Shown here in pieces: positions 25,198-33,373 of a stretch of 39,461 nucleotides of DNA; position 1 is the first letter of the stretch, and each line of letters begins with the position of its first letter. Source of the stretch: Candidatus Gastranaerophilales bacterium (GTDB lineage Bacteria > Cyanobacteriota > Vampirovibrionia > Gastranaerophilales > Gastranaerophilaceae); contig CALVFU010000011.1 of NCBI GenBank assembly GCA_944326905.1, positions 1 through 39,461 on the forward strand. The letters are read 5' to 3'. Below the pieces are notes generated by a model. That model saw only the letters and a program-made list of their open reading frames with translations. It had not been told where the DNA came from and ran no database searches. The position numbers and the translations under genes are program-made.

Positions 25198-26610
25198 ATG
25201 AAGAGATTTTTATTTATACTAACTTTAATTTTATTAATTTGTAATGCTCAATGTACTAATGCAGCACAATCTGATGTTAAGGCGATTAAAAATATTTTAA
25301 AGAGCCAAATACAAGCAGCAAATAAGTATAGTTACCCTGATTTTATTAAGTATTTTGATTTCAGTTATGTAAACTCTGATGGCTTCGGGCTCGATATTTA
25401 TTCAAAACTTGTTGAAGACACTTGGAAATCTTACAACAATATTCAATATGCGCAAAAGGTTAAAAATATAACAGTAAATGGTAAAGACGCAATTGCAGAA
25501 GTCGTTGAAACAGCTAATGCAAAAATCGAATCAGAGTACAATTTGAGCGGTAATTTAAAAAGTGTTGCAAATAATGTTTATTTCTTAAAAAAAACAAGTA
25601 ACGGGTGGCGTATTGTATCTGATGTAATACTTACAGAAGATACCTATCTTTCTTTTGGAGAATTAAGTAATTACACACCGATTTTAAATGTTCCATATCA
25701 GATTGGGGCAAATAGCAATTATACTGCCTCTTTAGAATATATTGCGCCCAAAAACACAATAGCAATTGCATCTATAAATCAAGAAAAAGTCTCATATCCT
25801 CAGCAATCTACAGGTGAAAATTACAGGAAGTTACCTGATGACGGGGTGCTAGAAAGATTTTTTACCGCAAATTCAGACGGTGTAAACGAATATATTGTTG
25901 CGTCCCTTGGTCTTACAAGACCTGAATTTGATAATAAAGATTTGCAAATCAATGTAACAGGCATTGCTTATGTAATTAAAAGAGTGAATGTTATTCCAGA
26001 AAATAAATTTATAGATAAATCTGGGATTGTACCAGTTAGTGAAAGATTACACCAAATCAAATCCGAAGAATTAAAAAAAACTGAAACTAGTCAAAGTCAG
26101 CCAGAAAAACACGAAATCAAACAAATAGAAGAACCCTCGATTAAAAACATCGAAAACAAGCCGGCTGAACAAACAGACACGCAAAATATTACGCCTCCAA
26201 ATAATGAAACTCAAAATCAAGAAAAAGAAACCTCGTCACTGGATTCATCAAGTACTGAACAACCTTCTAAAACAGACCAAATAGAAGAAAATAAAAATAC
26301 TTTGCAAGAAAAAAATTTGAATACGGAAGAGCAAGAAAAACAAAATGCCGCAAGTAAAAAAAACAATACAAAAAAAGATGTTCCTAGCGATAATAATAAA
26401 AATTCAGTGACTGGAAATGATGCGGCGGTAAATAAAATGCAAAAAAATAATATCATTCCTGTAACGGAACCGGGAGACAAAGTCACCCCCAAAAAGAAAA
26501 ATAAAAAAGAAAAATCACTAAAAGGAACATATTCTCCAAGCCCTGTTGATATACCTACTTCATCAACGGTATGTCCAATTAAAGAGCCTATGGATAATAA
26601 AAGTCTGTAA
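25198..26610 (+). CDS. Secreted protein with NTF2-like N-terminal domain and long charged tail
   Basis: A 470-aa protein beginning MKRFLFILTLILLIC, a signal peptide with a likely cleavage after the NAQCTNAA segment. Residues 25-145 look like an NTF2/SnoaL-type domain (KNILKSQIQAANKYSYPDF... ending in KTSNGWRIVSDV). Residues 145-290 are beta-rich and unrecognised. Residues 290-440 are low complexity, rich in E, K, N, Q and P, and probably disordered; the C-terminus (about 440-470) is again basic with YSPSPVDIPTSSTVCPI. The start is the ATG at 25198; further upstream the frame runs into the Fe-ADH gene. Function unknown; lspA follows 18 bp later. Confidence 0.7.
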   Translation: MKRFLFILTLILLICNAQCTNAAQSDVKAIKNILKSQIQAANKYSYPDFIKYFDFSYVNSDGFGLDIYSKLVEDTWKSYNNIQYAQKVKNITVNGKDAIAEVVETANAKIESEYNLSGNLKSVANNVYFLKKTSNGWRIVSDVILTEDTYLSFGELSNYTPILNVPYQIGANSNYTASLEYIAPKNTIAIASINQEKVSYPQQSTGENYRKLPDDGVLERFFTANSDGVNEYIVASLGLTRPEFDNKDLQINVTGIAYVIKRVNVIPENKFIDKSGIVPVSERLHQIKSEELKKTETSQSQPEKHEIKQIEEPSIKNIENKPAEQTDTQNITPPNNETQNQEKETSSLDSSSTEQPSKTDQIEENKNTLQEKNLNTEEQEKQNAASKKNNTKKDVPSDNNKNSVTGNDAAVNKMQKNNIIPVTEPGDKVTPKKKNKKEKSLKGTYSPSPVDIPTSSTVCPIKEPMDNKSL

Positions 26611-26628
26611 CATATATAAGGAATAGAG

Positions 26629-27096
26629 ATGACAAAAAACAGCAAGTTATTTTATTTATGGCTAACATTAGCTTTTTTTTCATGGCTAGATTTCTATTGT
26701 TCATCAGCAATTACTTCTTATATTTACAAGCACGGATTTCTTGAAAACTCAGTAATGAGTATTATTTATGTAAGAAACACCGGAGCCGCATTCAGTATTC
26801 TTGAGCACTCAACAACTCTTTTAATTATAATTTCAATTATTGCGCTCTTCTGGATTTTACACTCTGTTATAAATAATATTCACAAAATTGGAACTCTTTT
26901 TATATTTTGGACGAGTCTCTTATGCGCAGGCATTGCTTGTAACCTTTATGAACGAATACATTTAGGATATGTTAGGGATTTCTTTAAACTTAACTTTATA
27001 AATTTTCCTGTATTTAACATTTCTGATATCTTCATTAATATCGGTGTTTTTGCTATTCTTATTCTTGTAATTACAAAAAAATGCTATAAGAAATGA
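26629..27096 (+). CDS. lspA: Lipoprotein signal peptidase (LspA)
   Basis: Signal peptidase II, an aspartyl protease that cleaves prolipoproteins in the membrane. The 155 aa have four predicted membrane helices. The family marks VRNTGAAFSIL (about 43-53) and the catalytic Asp pair, the second in FNISDIFINIG and the first in YVRDFFKL, are present. AAGGAA precedes the ATG. Its stop overlaps the rluD start codon (ATGA), so the two are translationally coupled, the usual lspA-rluD arrangement seen in many bacteria. Confidence 0.93.
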   Translation: MTKNSKLFYLWLTLAFFSWLDFYCSSAITSYIYKHGFLENSVMSIIYVRNTGAAFSILEHSTTLLIIISIIALFWILHSVINNIHKIGTLFIFWTSLLCAGIACNLYERIHLGYVRDFFKLNFINFPVFNISDIFINIGVFAILILVITKKCYKK

Positions 27097-28016
27097 TAAA
27101 AATAACCGTAGATGAAACTATAGACAATTTGCGCTTGGATATGGCGTTAGCATCTTTCCTTGAAAATTACTCACGGTCGAAACTACAATCTATTATTAAA
27201 GCGGGAAATGTTAAAGTCAATGGAAATATACCTAAAGCCGCTCTAAAATTAAAACTGGATGATATCATAGAAATTTATGAACAAGAAGAAGCTACATCTT
27301 GCTTAATCCCTGAAAATATCCCGTTTGATACAGTTTACGAAGATGAGAATATGGCTGTAGTAAACAAACCTTCCGGAATTTTAACTCATCCCACAACATT
27401 AGAACGTACAGGAACACTTGTAAACGGCTTATTATATAAATACGGAAATAATCTATCAAATATTAATGGAGACTTTCGACCTGGTATAGTACACAGACTG
27501 GATAAAAATACATCAGGGCTGTTAATGATAGCTAAAAATAATGAAGCACATGATTTTTTAGCTGAACAAATAAAAACTAAAACAGCCATAAGAAAATATT
27601 ATGCAATAGTAAAAGGTGTTATAAATGAGGACTTTCTAACTATAGATAAACCTATAGGACACAATTTTGCAAACTCCTGCAAAATGTGCATATCTTCGGA
27701 TGGAAAGCCGTCAATTACCAAAATTCGAACTATAAAGCGGTATTCTGGCGCAACATTTATTGAACTTACACTCTTAACAGGACGGACTCACCAAATAAGA
27801 GTTCACATGGCAAGTATTAATCACCCAGTGTATAATGACACATTATATGGTTTTGGTAAAATGAAGATAAAAACCCAGGAGCAAGTACTGCAAGCGTATA
27901 AACTTGAATTTGATAAACCGTTTACAAATGAACGTATTCAAGTTGAAATTCCTAAAGATGAAAAAATTACCAGGGTACTTGAATTTTTGGAAAGAAAGGA
28001 TAATTATGAAAAATAA
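27093..28016 (+). CDS. rluD: Pseudouridine synthase of the RluD/RluA family
   Basis: Modifies uridines in 23S rRNA to pseudouridine. The 307 aa have an N-terminal S4 RNA-binding domain (about 14-60; LDMALASFLENYSRSKLQSIIKAGNVKVNG), the conserved NKPSG and HRLDKNTSG with catalytic D137, and LTGRTHQIRVHMA further on. It overlaps lspA by 4 bp. RluC/RluD cannot be separated by eye; the S4 domain plus the lspA neighbour favours RluD. Confidence 0.92.
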   Translation: MIKITVDETIDNLRLDMALASFLENYSRSKLQSIIKAGNVKVNGNIPKAALKLKLDDIIEIYEQEEATSCLIPENIPFDTVYEDENMAVVNKPSGILTHPTTLERTGTLVNGLLYKYGNNLSNINGDFRPGIVHRLDKNTSGLLMIAKNNEAHDFLAEQIKTKTAIRKYYAIVKGVINEDFLTIDKPIGHNFANSCKMCISSDGKPSITKIRTIKRYSGATFIELTLLTGRTHQIRVHMASINHPVYNDTLYGFGKMKIKTQEQVLQAYKLEFDKPFTNERIQVEIPKDEKITRVLEFLERKDNYEK

Positions 28017-28323
28017 ATTATTTAAAATGTTAGTACTTTTAATATTAATGTTTCAAGTATGGGGGATTTATTTATTATTGCCATCAAGCGGTATATTTTC
28101 TTCACAAATAATTTTGATTATACTCCTTGCTACAAGCGGATTTACAGCCGGTGTTTTCGCTATGACCTTTATCCTAGATAAATCTTATAATTCGGTAAAA
28201 ACGTATAAACGTGAATTAGAAAAAGAGTCTATAACCAGCTTGGAATCGACTTCACAAATAAAAGTTCTTGAAGCAAAAATTGAAGTTTTAGAAAAAGCAC
28301 TTCAGCAAGCTTTGAATAAGTAA
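28006..28323 (+). CDS. LapA-like small membrane protein, 105 aa
   Basis: Two hydrophobic segments (about 7-25 and 34-57) followed by a charged, coiled-coil C-terminus (VKTYKRELEKESITSLES... IKVLEAKIEVLEKALQQ). This arrangement fits the LapA/DUF1049 family of envelope proteins, but the similarity is architectural. Start is the ATG at 28006 with AGGA 5 nt upstream; longer in-frame versions run inside rluD and lack a site. It overlaps rluD by 11 bp and ends 1 bp before the convergent GntR-type gene. Confidence 0.6.
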   Translation: MKNKLFKMLVLLILMFQVWGIYLLLPSSGIFSSQIILIILLATSGFTAGVFAMTFILDKSYNSVKTYKRELEKESITSLESTSQIKVLEAKIEVLEKALQQALNK

Positions 28324-28324
28324 C

Positions 28325-29425
28325 CTAGTTTTTACTTGAAACAAAATCTGAACTTACAGCAATCCATTGATACGAATTTTCTTGAATATCTGGAGATGCT
28401 ATAACAAAAGTTCCGCCCATTCTTCCCGGCATAGATCTTAGAATACCCTCTTTTACCAATTCTTTTATTGCTCTTCTTACAGTATTTGGACTCAAATCAA
28501 GAATTTGGGAAAGTTCTGTAATAGATGGCAGTTTTGAGCCCGGATAATAACTCTCGTTTATCATTCGTTTTATGCGGTGCATTGTTTTTTCATAATAGTA
28601 ATAAGCTGTTACAGCTGCCGGCGCAAAAATTGAAGTTTCCCTAAGAGGCTCAAATCTTTTCTCATAAGGCATTTTTGAAACGATAGTTCCATATTGCCCT
28701 CTGAGTGTAACTAATACGCCTTCCTTTACTAGTATACTTATAGCATCATTTACTGTTTTTATACCGGCATTAAACCTTTTTGCCAATTCTTTATTTGCCG
28801 GAATTTTGTCAGAAACTTTACAATTATCTGTTATATATTGTTCGATATCTTTTTTTATTTTCTCAACAAGAGTTTCAAAACCAACATCAGGAATATCATA
28901 TTTTGAATTAATTAAAATATATTCTTGTTTAAATTTTTTTTGTATAATATTCTCTGCAGCAAGCCCTTGGAGCGCCGCTCTTAAAGTATTAAGAGGAATA
29001 TCCAGCAGTTGTACAAGTGTCCTTGAAGAAGGCAGAGCTTCTCCTTCTTCAAAATTATTCTCCCTCATATATTTTTTTATTGATGTCATAGCAAAATCAC
29101 GTTTGGAAGTAAGTTTGCGGCTGTTATTTCCTCCTACAGAAATAAAAGTACCTTTTTTTTGCTTTGAAACTAACAGCCCCATATCTTCTACTGCTCTTAG
29201 CGCATTCTGAACAGTTCCGACACTTACACCAAAAAAATATGCCAATTCGGATTTGGAAGGAAGCAAATCATTGTTCTTAATCCTTTTATTTTTTAAAGCC
29301 TTTTCTATCCAATTAATTAACCATTCCGTAATCACTGCAGTTTTGTTTGTATTATATAACTCTGGAGACGGTAAGTCTATATCCTTAATTTTAATAGTAT
29401 TAACAGCGTGCTCTTTTGCATCCAT
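28325..29425 (-). CDS. Regulator with four tandem GntR-type winged-helix domains
   Basis: A 366-aa protein in which the GntR DNA-binding domain pattern (LPS-x-x-x-L ... S-x-x-T-V-x-x-A-x-x-x-L ... G-x-x-x-x-x-x-G-T) can be read four times: about residues 31-96, 110-172, 184-250 and 273-343. The copies keep the helix-turn-helix marks (LPSKSELAYFFGVSVGTV, LPSSRTLVQLLDIPLNTL, IPANKELAKRFNAGIKTV, LPSITELSQILDLSPNTV). No effector-binding domain is present, whereas ordinary GntR proteins have one helix-turn-helix plus an effector domain. GGAG precedes the ATG. It is divergent from the 51-aa gene at 29581, a possible target. Confidence 0.75.
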   Translation of the reverse strand: MDAKEHAVNTIKIKDIDLPSPELYNTNKTAVITEWLINWIEKALKNKRIKNNDLLPSKSELAYFFGVSVGTVQNALRAVEDMGLLVSKQKKGTFISVGGNNSRKLTSKRDFAMTSIKKYMRENNFEEGEALPSSRTLVQLLDIPLNTLRAALQGLAAENIIQKKFKQEYILINSKYDIPDVGFETLVEKIKKDIEQYITDNCKVSDKIPANKELAKRFNAGIKTVNDAISILVKEGVLVTLRGQYGTIVSKMPYEKRFEPLRETSIFAPAAVTAYYYYEKTMHRIKRMINESYYPGSKLPSITELSQILDLSPNTVRRAIKELVKEGILRSMPGRMGGTFVIASPDIQENSYQWIAVSSDFVSSKN

Positions 29426-29488
29426 TATGAACTCCTTTAAGTATCTTTTAAATTATAAAAACAAACAACATCTGATGTCTATTATTTA

Positions 29489-29505
29489 TTACAAACTGTT
29501 ACAAA
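29489..29505 (-). promoter_or_regulatory. Phased TGTAA direct repeat (possible operator)
   Basis: On the minus strand, TTTGTAA is repeated with a 10-bp period (29489-29495 and 29499-29505 as TTACAAA on the plus strand). It sits 64-80 bp upstream of the GntR-type gene and in the shared divergent intergenic region. It is a weaker version of the TGTAAATTTT pair at 57 and 12681. Confidence 0.35.
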
Positions 29506-29515
29506 AAAGCAATTT

Positions 29516-29543
29516 TTGTAATTAAAATAACTTTATATATATG
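29516..29543 (+). promoter_or_regulatory. Possible promoter of the 51-aa gene
   Basis: TTGTAA (29516-29521), a 16-nt spacer and TATATG (29538-29543), followed by a leader with GGAGG 7 nt before the ATG at 29581. AT-rich sequence makes the call tentative. Confidence 0.35.
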
Positions 29544-29580
29544 TAGGGTTAAAACAAAAAAAAGAAATGGAGGTTATACT

Positions 29581-29736
29581 ATGAGTTTATCAACAATTAA
29601 ACTTGAAATGTTACGGAAAGCACAAGAAGAAAAAATTGCTCAAATTAAAACATTAGGTTTTCAATCTGTACCGATTGAAGATGTAACAATGAGACAAATT
29701 ACAATGTACTTGGCATCACATACTCCACGGTATTAA
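29581..29736 (+). CDS. Small protein of 51 aa
   Basis: An ATG frame (MSLSTIKLEMLRKAQEEKIAQ onward) with a strong GGAGG ribosome binding site 7 nt upstream. The sequence is predicted helical, with a charged N-terminal helix (EMLRKAQEEKIAQIK) and a second helix (VTMRQITMYLASHT). It is soluble, with no membrane segment, and no family is recognised. It is convergent with spmB, overlapping its 3' end by 4 bp, and divergent from the four-domain GntR-type regulator, which could control it. Confidence 0.6.
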   Translation: MSLSTIKLEMLRKAQEEKIAQIKTLGFQSVPIEDVTMRQITMYLASHTPRY

Positions 29737-30257
29737 TAAAAAAATAAGCGGGCAATCATAACAGCTATAGCAATACCAGCTATATCTGCAATAATACCTG
29801 TAAGCAGCGCATATCTGAATTTTATAATACCAACAGAGCCAAAGTAAACAGAAAGAACATAAAATGTTGTTTCTGAACTTCCAATAATAATAGCAGCAAG
29901 CTTAACTGCGTATGAATCCGGCGGCATGCGGTAAGCCAAATCAGAAAATACGCCAAGAGCGGCTGCCCCTGATAAAGGGCGTGTAAATACTACAGGAATA
30001 ACTTCAGTCGGCAAGCCTAAATTGTTAGTAAAAGCGGCTATGGGAGCTGTAATAAAATCAAGCAGCCCAGAGGCTCTAAATACTGTTACTGCAAAAATTA
30101 TGGCTACAAGATACGGTATTATTTTTATAGCAACACCAAAACCATCTTTTGCGCCTTCGATAAAATATTCGTAAACGGGCTGGCGTTTTACTATTCCCCA
30201 AGATAAAATAGTAATTATCAGCAGAGGAAGAATAAGTGTAGAAATTTTATTCAGCAT
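29733..30257 (-). CDS. spmB: Spore maturation protein B-like nucleoside-recognition membrane protein
   Basis: Membrane protein of the nucleoside-recognition (Gate) family, SpmB type, 174 aa with the start at 30257, where GGAGAG lies 7 nt upstream and the overlap with spmA is 11 bp. About five membrane segments. Family features are RPLSGAAALGV and the GSSETTFYVLSVYFGSVG stretch. In Bacillus SpmA/SpmB act in core dehydration, but both occur in non-spore-formers, where the role is unknown; the genes here lie beside flagellin and not with sporulation genes. Confidence 0.85.
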   Translation of the reverse strand: MLNKISTLILPLLIITILSWGIVKRQPVYEYFIEGAKDGFGVAIKIIPYLVAIIFAVTVFRASGLLDFITAPIAAFTNNLGLPTEVIPVVFTRPLSGAAALGVFSDLAYRMPPDSYAVKLAAIIIGSSETTFYVLSVYFGSVGIIKFRYALLTGIIADIAGIAIAVMIARLFFY

Positions 30258-30855
30258 CTTTATACTCTCCATCTGTTTGCGGCTTCCAGATTTTTTCAAA
30301 TATCTTTGCAGTTAAAATTGCAATAACAAAAGCACTAGCTGTAACAATAAGTGTCGGTAAAATTATATCCGAAGGATTTTCAGCTCCGCATCCGGCAAGA
30401 ATTGCAATAACTGCAGCAGGTATAATTTGAAATCCGGCAGTATTCATACCAAGAAACATACACATAGAATTTGATGCGGTTTTTTTATCTTTGTTAATTT
30501 CTTGTAATTCCTGCATAACCTTAAGACCTATAGGCGTGGCTGCATTTGTGAGCCCAAGGGCATTTGCAGCAACGCTTAGAGCAATATCAGCGTTTGCAGG
30601 GTTATCTTTTGGTAAATCTTTAAACAGAAATTTCATTAGTGGAGAAATAAATCTTGCAATTACATTTACCATTCCTGATTTCTCTGCTACTCGCATAATC
30701 CCGAGCCAAAACGACATTATACCAATTAATGAAAAAGCGATTTTTACCGCCGTATTCACGCTATCAAATGCACTTTTAATCATTGTTTCTGTATTGCCAG
30801 CTATTATCGAACACAAAATTGATACACATACAAGAAAATAAAATATATAATTCAT
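30247..30855 (-). CDS. spmA: Spore maturation protein A-like nucleoside-recognition membrane protein
   Basis: Partner of spmB: a 202-aa, about five-helix membrane protein with the SpmA marks GIMSFWLGIMRVAEKSGM and NANALGLTNAATPIGLKVMQEL, the Asn/Pro-rich segment typical of the Gate family. It is translationally coupled to spmB by an 11-bp overlap. There are 158 bp between this gene and the flagellin stop, containing the flagellin terminator, so spmAB probably has a separate promoter. Confidence 0.85.
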   Translation of the reverse strand: MNYIFYFLVCVSILCSIIAGNTETMIKSAFDSVNTAVKIAFSLIGIMSFWLGIMRVAEKSGMVNVIARFISPLMKFLFKDLPKDNPANADIALSVAANALGLTNAATPIGLKVMQELQEINKDKKTASNSMCMFLGMNTAGFQIIPAAVIAILAGCGAENPSDIILPTLIVTASAFVIAILTAKIFEKIWKPQTDGEYKDAE

Positions 30856-30908
30856 AACTTGATTATCCCACCAGACACGAGATATAACAAGTTAAGTTTT
30901 GTATCACA

Positions 30909-30938
30909 TAAAAAAAAGACAAACATTTCTGCTTGTCT
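30909..30938 (-). terminator. Intrinsic terminator of the flagellin gene
   Basis: On the minus strand, AGACAA (30933-30938 side) pairs with TTGTCT (30917-30922 side) around a 10-nt loop and runs into eight or more T (30909-30917). It lies about 75 bp after the flagellin stop. Confidence 0.7.
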
Positions 30939-31013
30939 GAAAGTACATATCCATATCAACAACTATGACAATAAAGCTGTTTTTATTCTTTTCATAATTT
31001 TTCCTTATACTAA

Positions 31014-31892
31014 CTATAGTAAATCTAATGCAATACTTGGAGCCTGGTTAGCCGTCATAAGTAATGTAGAAGCTGCTTGCTGCATTATTTGTGATTGAAT
31101 ATAATTAGTCGATTCTGTAGCAATATCAGCATCTCTTATTGTAGAAACCGAGGAAGTAAGATTTTCCGATGCCACATCAATTGCTGATAATGCAGATTCT
31201 AATCTGTTTTGAATAGCACCGATTTGTGTTACGCGGTCAGCAATATTAGTTATTGCATCGTCAATAACAGATAACATTGCATACGCTCTTTTATCTGGAT
31301 CGGCTGCAGCATCAGGAGATAGCCCCGCACATTCAGCTGCTAGTACCTCGATGTCATTTCGCGCCATTAATGCAGACGTTGTAGCAGGCGCAAACAAAAA
31401 TGCTTCCATTGTAATTCGGCTTGACGAATCACCATAAATTCCGGCTTGCAATCCTAAATCGCCTTGAATAGAACCATCCATAAGATAAAAACCATTATAC
31501 TCTGTAGAATTTGCAACACGAGTAATTTCATTATACCGCGCCAGAATTTCAGCCTCTATCGCACGTTTTGATTCTTCACTATAGGTATCGTTTGATGCCT
31601 GCATTGTTAATTCTCTAATACGTTCTAAGTGATCATTTATTAAGTCATAATTTTCCTCCAGAGTCGATAATAAGTCGGCTCCGATTTGAGTGTTGTTTGA
31701 TGCAACATCATATGAGCTTAATTTTGTTCCCATTTGTGCAGCAATTGCATAACCTGCAGCATCATCTTTTGCAGAATTAATTCTGTACCCGCTTGCCATT
31801 CTGTTCATTGCACTTTGCAAGCTGGAAGTTGATTCATCTAAATACACACGGCACCGCATTGCCATTGTATTAGTAACAAGTGATAAAGGCAT
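31014..31892 (-). CDS. fliC: Flagellin
   Basis: Structural protein of the flagellar filament, 292 aa, exported by the flagellar type III apparatus (no signal peptide). The N-terminal conserved domain (about 1-140) has ASGYRINSAKDDAAGYAIAAQM and the D1 region ending in VANSTEYNGFYLMDGS; the C-terminal domain (about 205-292) ends in QQAASTLLMTANQAP. The variable surface region between is short. An AGGAAA box precedes the ATG. It stands alone: no other flagellar gene lies in this window. A perfect sigma-28 promoter is not seen upstream; see the promoter entry. Confidence 0.93.
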   Translation of the reverse strand: MPLSLVTNTMAMRCRVYLDESTSSLQSAMNRMASGYRINSAKDDAAGYAIAAQMGTKLSSYDVASNNTQIGADLLSTLEENYDLINDHLERIRELTMQASNDTYSEESKRAIEAEILARYNEITRVANSTEYNGFYLMDGSIQGDLGLQAGIYGDSSSRITMEAFLFAPATTSALMARNDIEVLAAECAGLSPDAAADPDKRAYAMLSVIDDAITNIADRVTQIGAIQNRLESALSAIDVASENLTSSVSTIRDADIATESTNYIQSQIMQQAASTLLMTANQAPSIALDLL

Positions 31893-31921
31893 AATTTAAT
31901 TTCCTTTCATAGTTGTTGATA

Positions 31922-31953
31922 AGATTAGCACTCATACTAAAGACTAAACTTTA
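31922..31953 (-). promoter_or_regulatory. Degenerate sigma-28-like promoter of flagellin
   Basis: On the minus strand TTTAGTCT (31941-31948), an 11-nt spacer and GCTAATCT (31922-31929) match the sigma-28 consensus in 5 of 8 and 4 of 8 positions. An exact TAAAGTTT (31946-31953) is also present, but at 16 nt from that -10. The real promoter is uncertain. Confidence 0.3.
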
Positions 31954-31970
31954 AAAAAGTTCATCTTCTT

Positions 31971-32067
31971 TTTGGATATGTAATTAATATGTTGATTTTT
32001 GTGCAAATAAACTAACTTATTTGCTAATTGGATTTTCTCCTTACCTATTTGGATATGTATTATATGT
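31971..32067 (-). repeat. Direct repeat of about 20 bp upstream of flagellin
   Basis: TTTGGATATGTA is followed by TTA/ATTA and TATGT at 31971-31992 and again at 32048-32067, about 77 bp apart. On the minus strand each contains two ACATAT half-sites. They lie 80-175 bp upstream of the flagellin start and may be binding sites for a flagellar regulator. The rest of the 383-bp gap is AT-rich with no ORF recognised. Confidence 0.5.
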
Positions 32068-32220
32068 ACCTACAACTTAAGTATGACATAAATATATATT
32101 TTTTAAAGCTTTTTTATATAAAGTTTTACAATTCTTAAATAATCTTTGTATTTCTTAACAATCATTGCAAGTCTAACATTCAGCAAATACACACATTACA
32201 GCGAATTACAAATGTAAAAA

Positions 32221-32238
32221 TTTTACAAAAGTTTTACA
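32221..32238 (-). promoter_or_regulatory. Phased TGTAAAA direct repeat
   Basis: TTTTACA at 32221-32227 and 32232-32238 on the plus strand, that is TGTAAAA twice on the minus strand with an 11-bp period. It lies between the acyltransferase 3' end and the flagellin upstream region. It resembles the TGTAAATTTT pairs at 57 and 12681. Confidence 0.3.
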
Positions 32239-32275
32239 TCTTTTTTATAATAAAACAAGCAGCACAGCCTATAAC

Positions 32276-33370
32276 TTAAGTATTAGTTTTTTGTCTCTGC
32301 TCTATATTAACGCAAACCTTATAAAAGATTCTTCTTTTTATATTCTTTAAAAATATCCCTAAATATGTTGTTACGATGAGACCTATAACAAAATAAAAAT
32401 AAGTAGTCTTTAACGGACAAAAGAACCAATAAATATCTGCATTATTTTTAATATCAAACGATATTCCTTTAACAGCAAGCAAAAGATATGTAATAAAATT
32501 AAACACTAAAAGGTGATTTGCCATTATATGGTAAGTATTTTGTCCAATTTGCTGTAAAAAAGTCCAATTCTTAACTTTATCGTAAAAAATATCTACAATA
32601 AATAAACTCATCCATATTCCTGTCAGGCTTGTAATAATAGGGACAAGCCAGTTATCAAACTCACCCCAGACCAATATATAGCTGAGTCCTATTCCATCAG
32701 CCGGTGTATAATCAGCATTGGAAAACCATAAAACAGACTGCACACACATAACAATAAAAAATATTCTGCCTGTAAAAAGGTTATATCTTCCATTAATTTT
32801 CGTCATATACATATGCCCTAAATGAACAAACAACAACGAAAACAATGTTCTTAAAAGATACAAAACACATAAATTACCCGCAAATTCTCCCATTTGTATC
32901 GCCGCAAGCGCAAACACTGTATAAATGAATGTTTTTAATATATTGTTTCCTGGAATATATGAACATATTTTATAAATAATCAATGTTGTAAATAACTGAG
33001 GCACAAACCACAAGGGCGAAATTAAATCAAGCTGATGCCCTGTCAAAAATGGAATAATAAGTTCATTATACCAATTTACCGGCACCCCCCAAAACTTACC
33101 TGTTAATGGCGATATTGCAGCAGTAATTCCAATATAAACTAAAACATACAAAAAATAAGGAAGCAGCAATGTTTTTAAGCGTCGTTTAAAAAATTCAATA
33201 AAAGAATATTTTTCTTTATAAAGCATTCCTGCAATAAAAAAGAAAAGAACTACCTGAAAAGAGTACGGCGGAAACATTGGTATAATTGAAAACTCAAGAT
33301 GCCCCGCTACGACAATCATTATTGCAAGCGCTTTTAAAATATTAATCTTGTTATTAAAAATATTATCCAT
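32276..33370 (-). CDS. Acyltransferase family 3 membrane protein
   Basis: Integral membrane acyltransferase (OafA/WecH-like), which typically transfers acyl groups to cell-surface polysaccharide or lipid. The 364 aa start with the family motif (KINILKALAIMIVVAGHLE; the catalytic-type His is in the first helix) and then about ten hydrophobic segments, with the arginine/lysine-rich FKRRLKTLLLPYFLY loop. It begins 3 bp after the zinc-ADH stop, so the two are an operon. The acceptor is unknown. Confidence 0.8.
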   Translation of the reverse strand: MDNIFNNKINILKALAIMIVVAGHLEFSIIPMFPPYSFQVVLFFFIAGMLYKEKYSFIEFFKRRLKTLLLPYFLYVLVYIGITAAISPLTGKFWGVPVNWYNELIIPFLTGHQLDLISPLWFVPQLFTTLIIYKICSYIPGNNILKTFIYTVFALAAIQMGEFAGNLCVLYLLRTLFSLLFVHLGHMYMTKINGRYNLFTGRIFFIVMCVQSVLWFSNADYTPADGIGLSYILVWGEFDNWLVPIITSLTGIWMSLFIVDIFYDKVKNWTFLQQIGQNTYHIMANHLLVFNFITYLLLAVKGISFDIKNNADIYWFFCPLKTTYFYFVIGLIVTTYLGIFLKNIKRRIFYKVCVNIEQRQKTNT

Positions 33371-33373
33371 ACT

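Noticed and set aside
26217..26645. Minus-strand open frame of 142 codons
   Set aside because: It is the antisense of the low-complexity tail of the secreted protein, which avoids stops by composition.
29733..30855. SpmA/SpmB taken as evidence of sporulation
   Set aside because: The family is found in non-spore-formers and no other sporulation gene is in the window.
30859..31098. Plus-strand open frame of 79 codons
   Set aside because: It lies across the flagellin terminator and 3' end on the opposite strand; no ribosome binding site, no codon structure.
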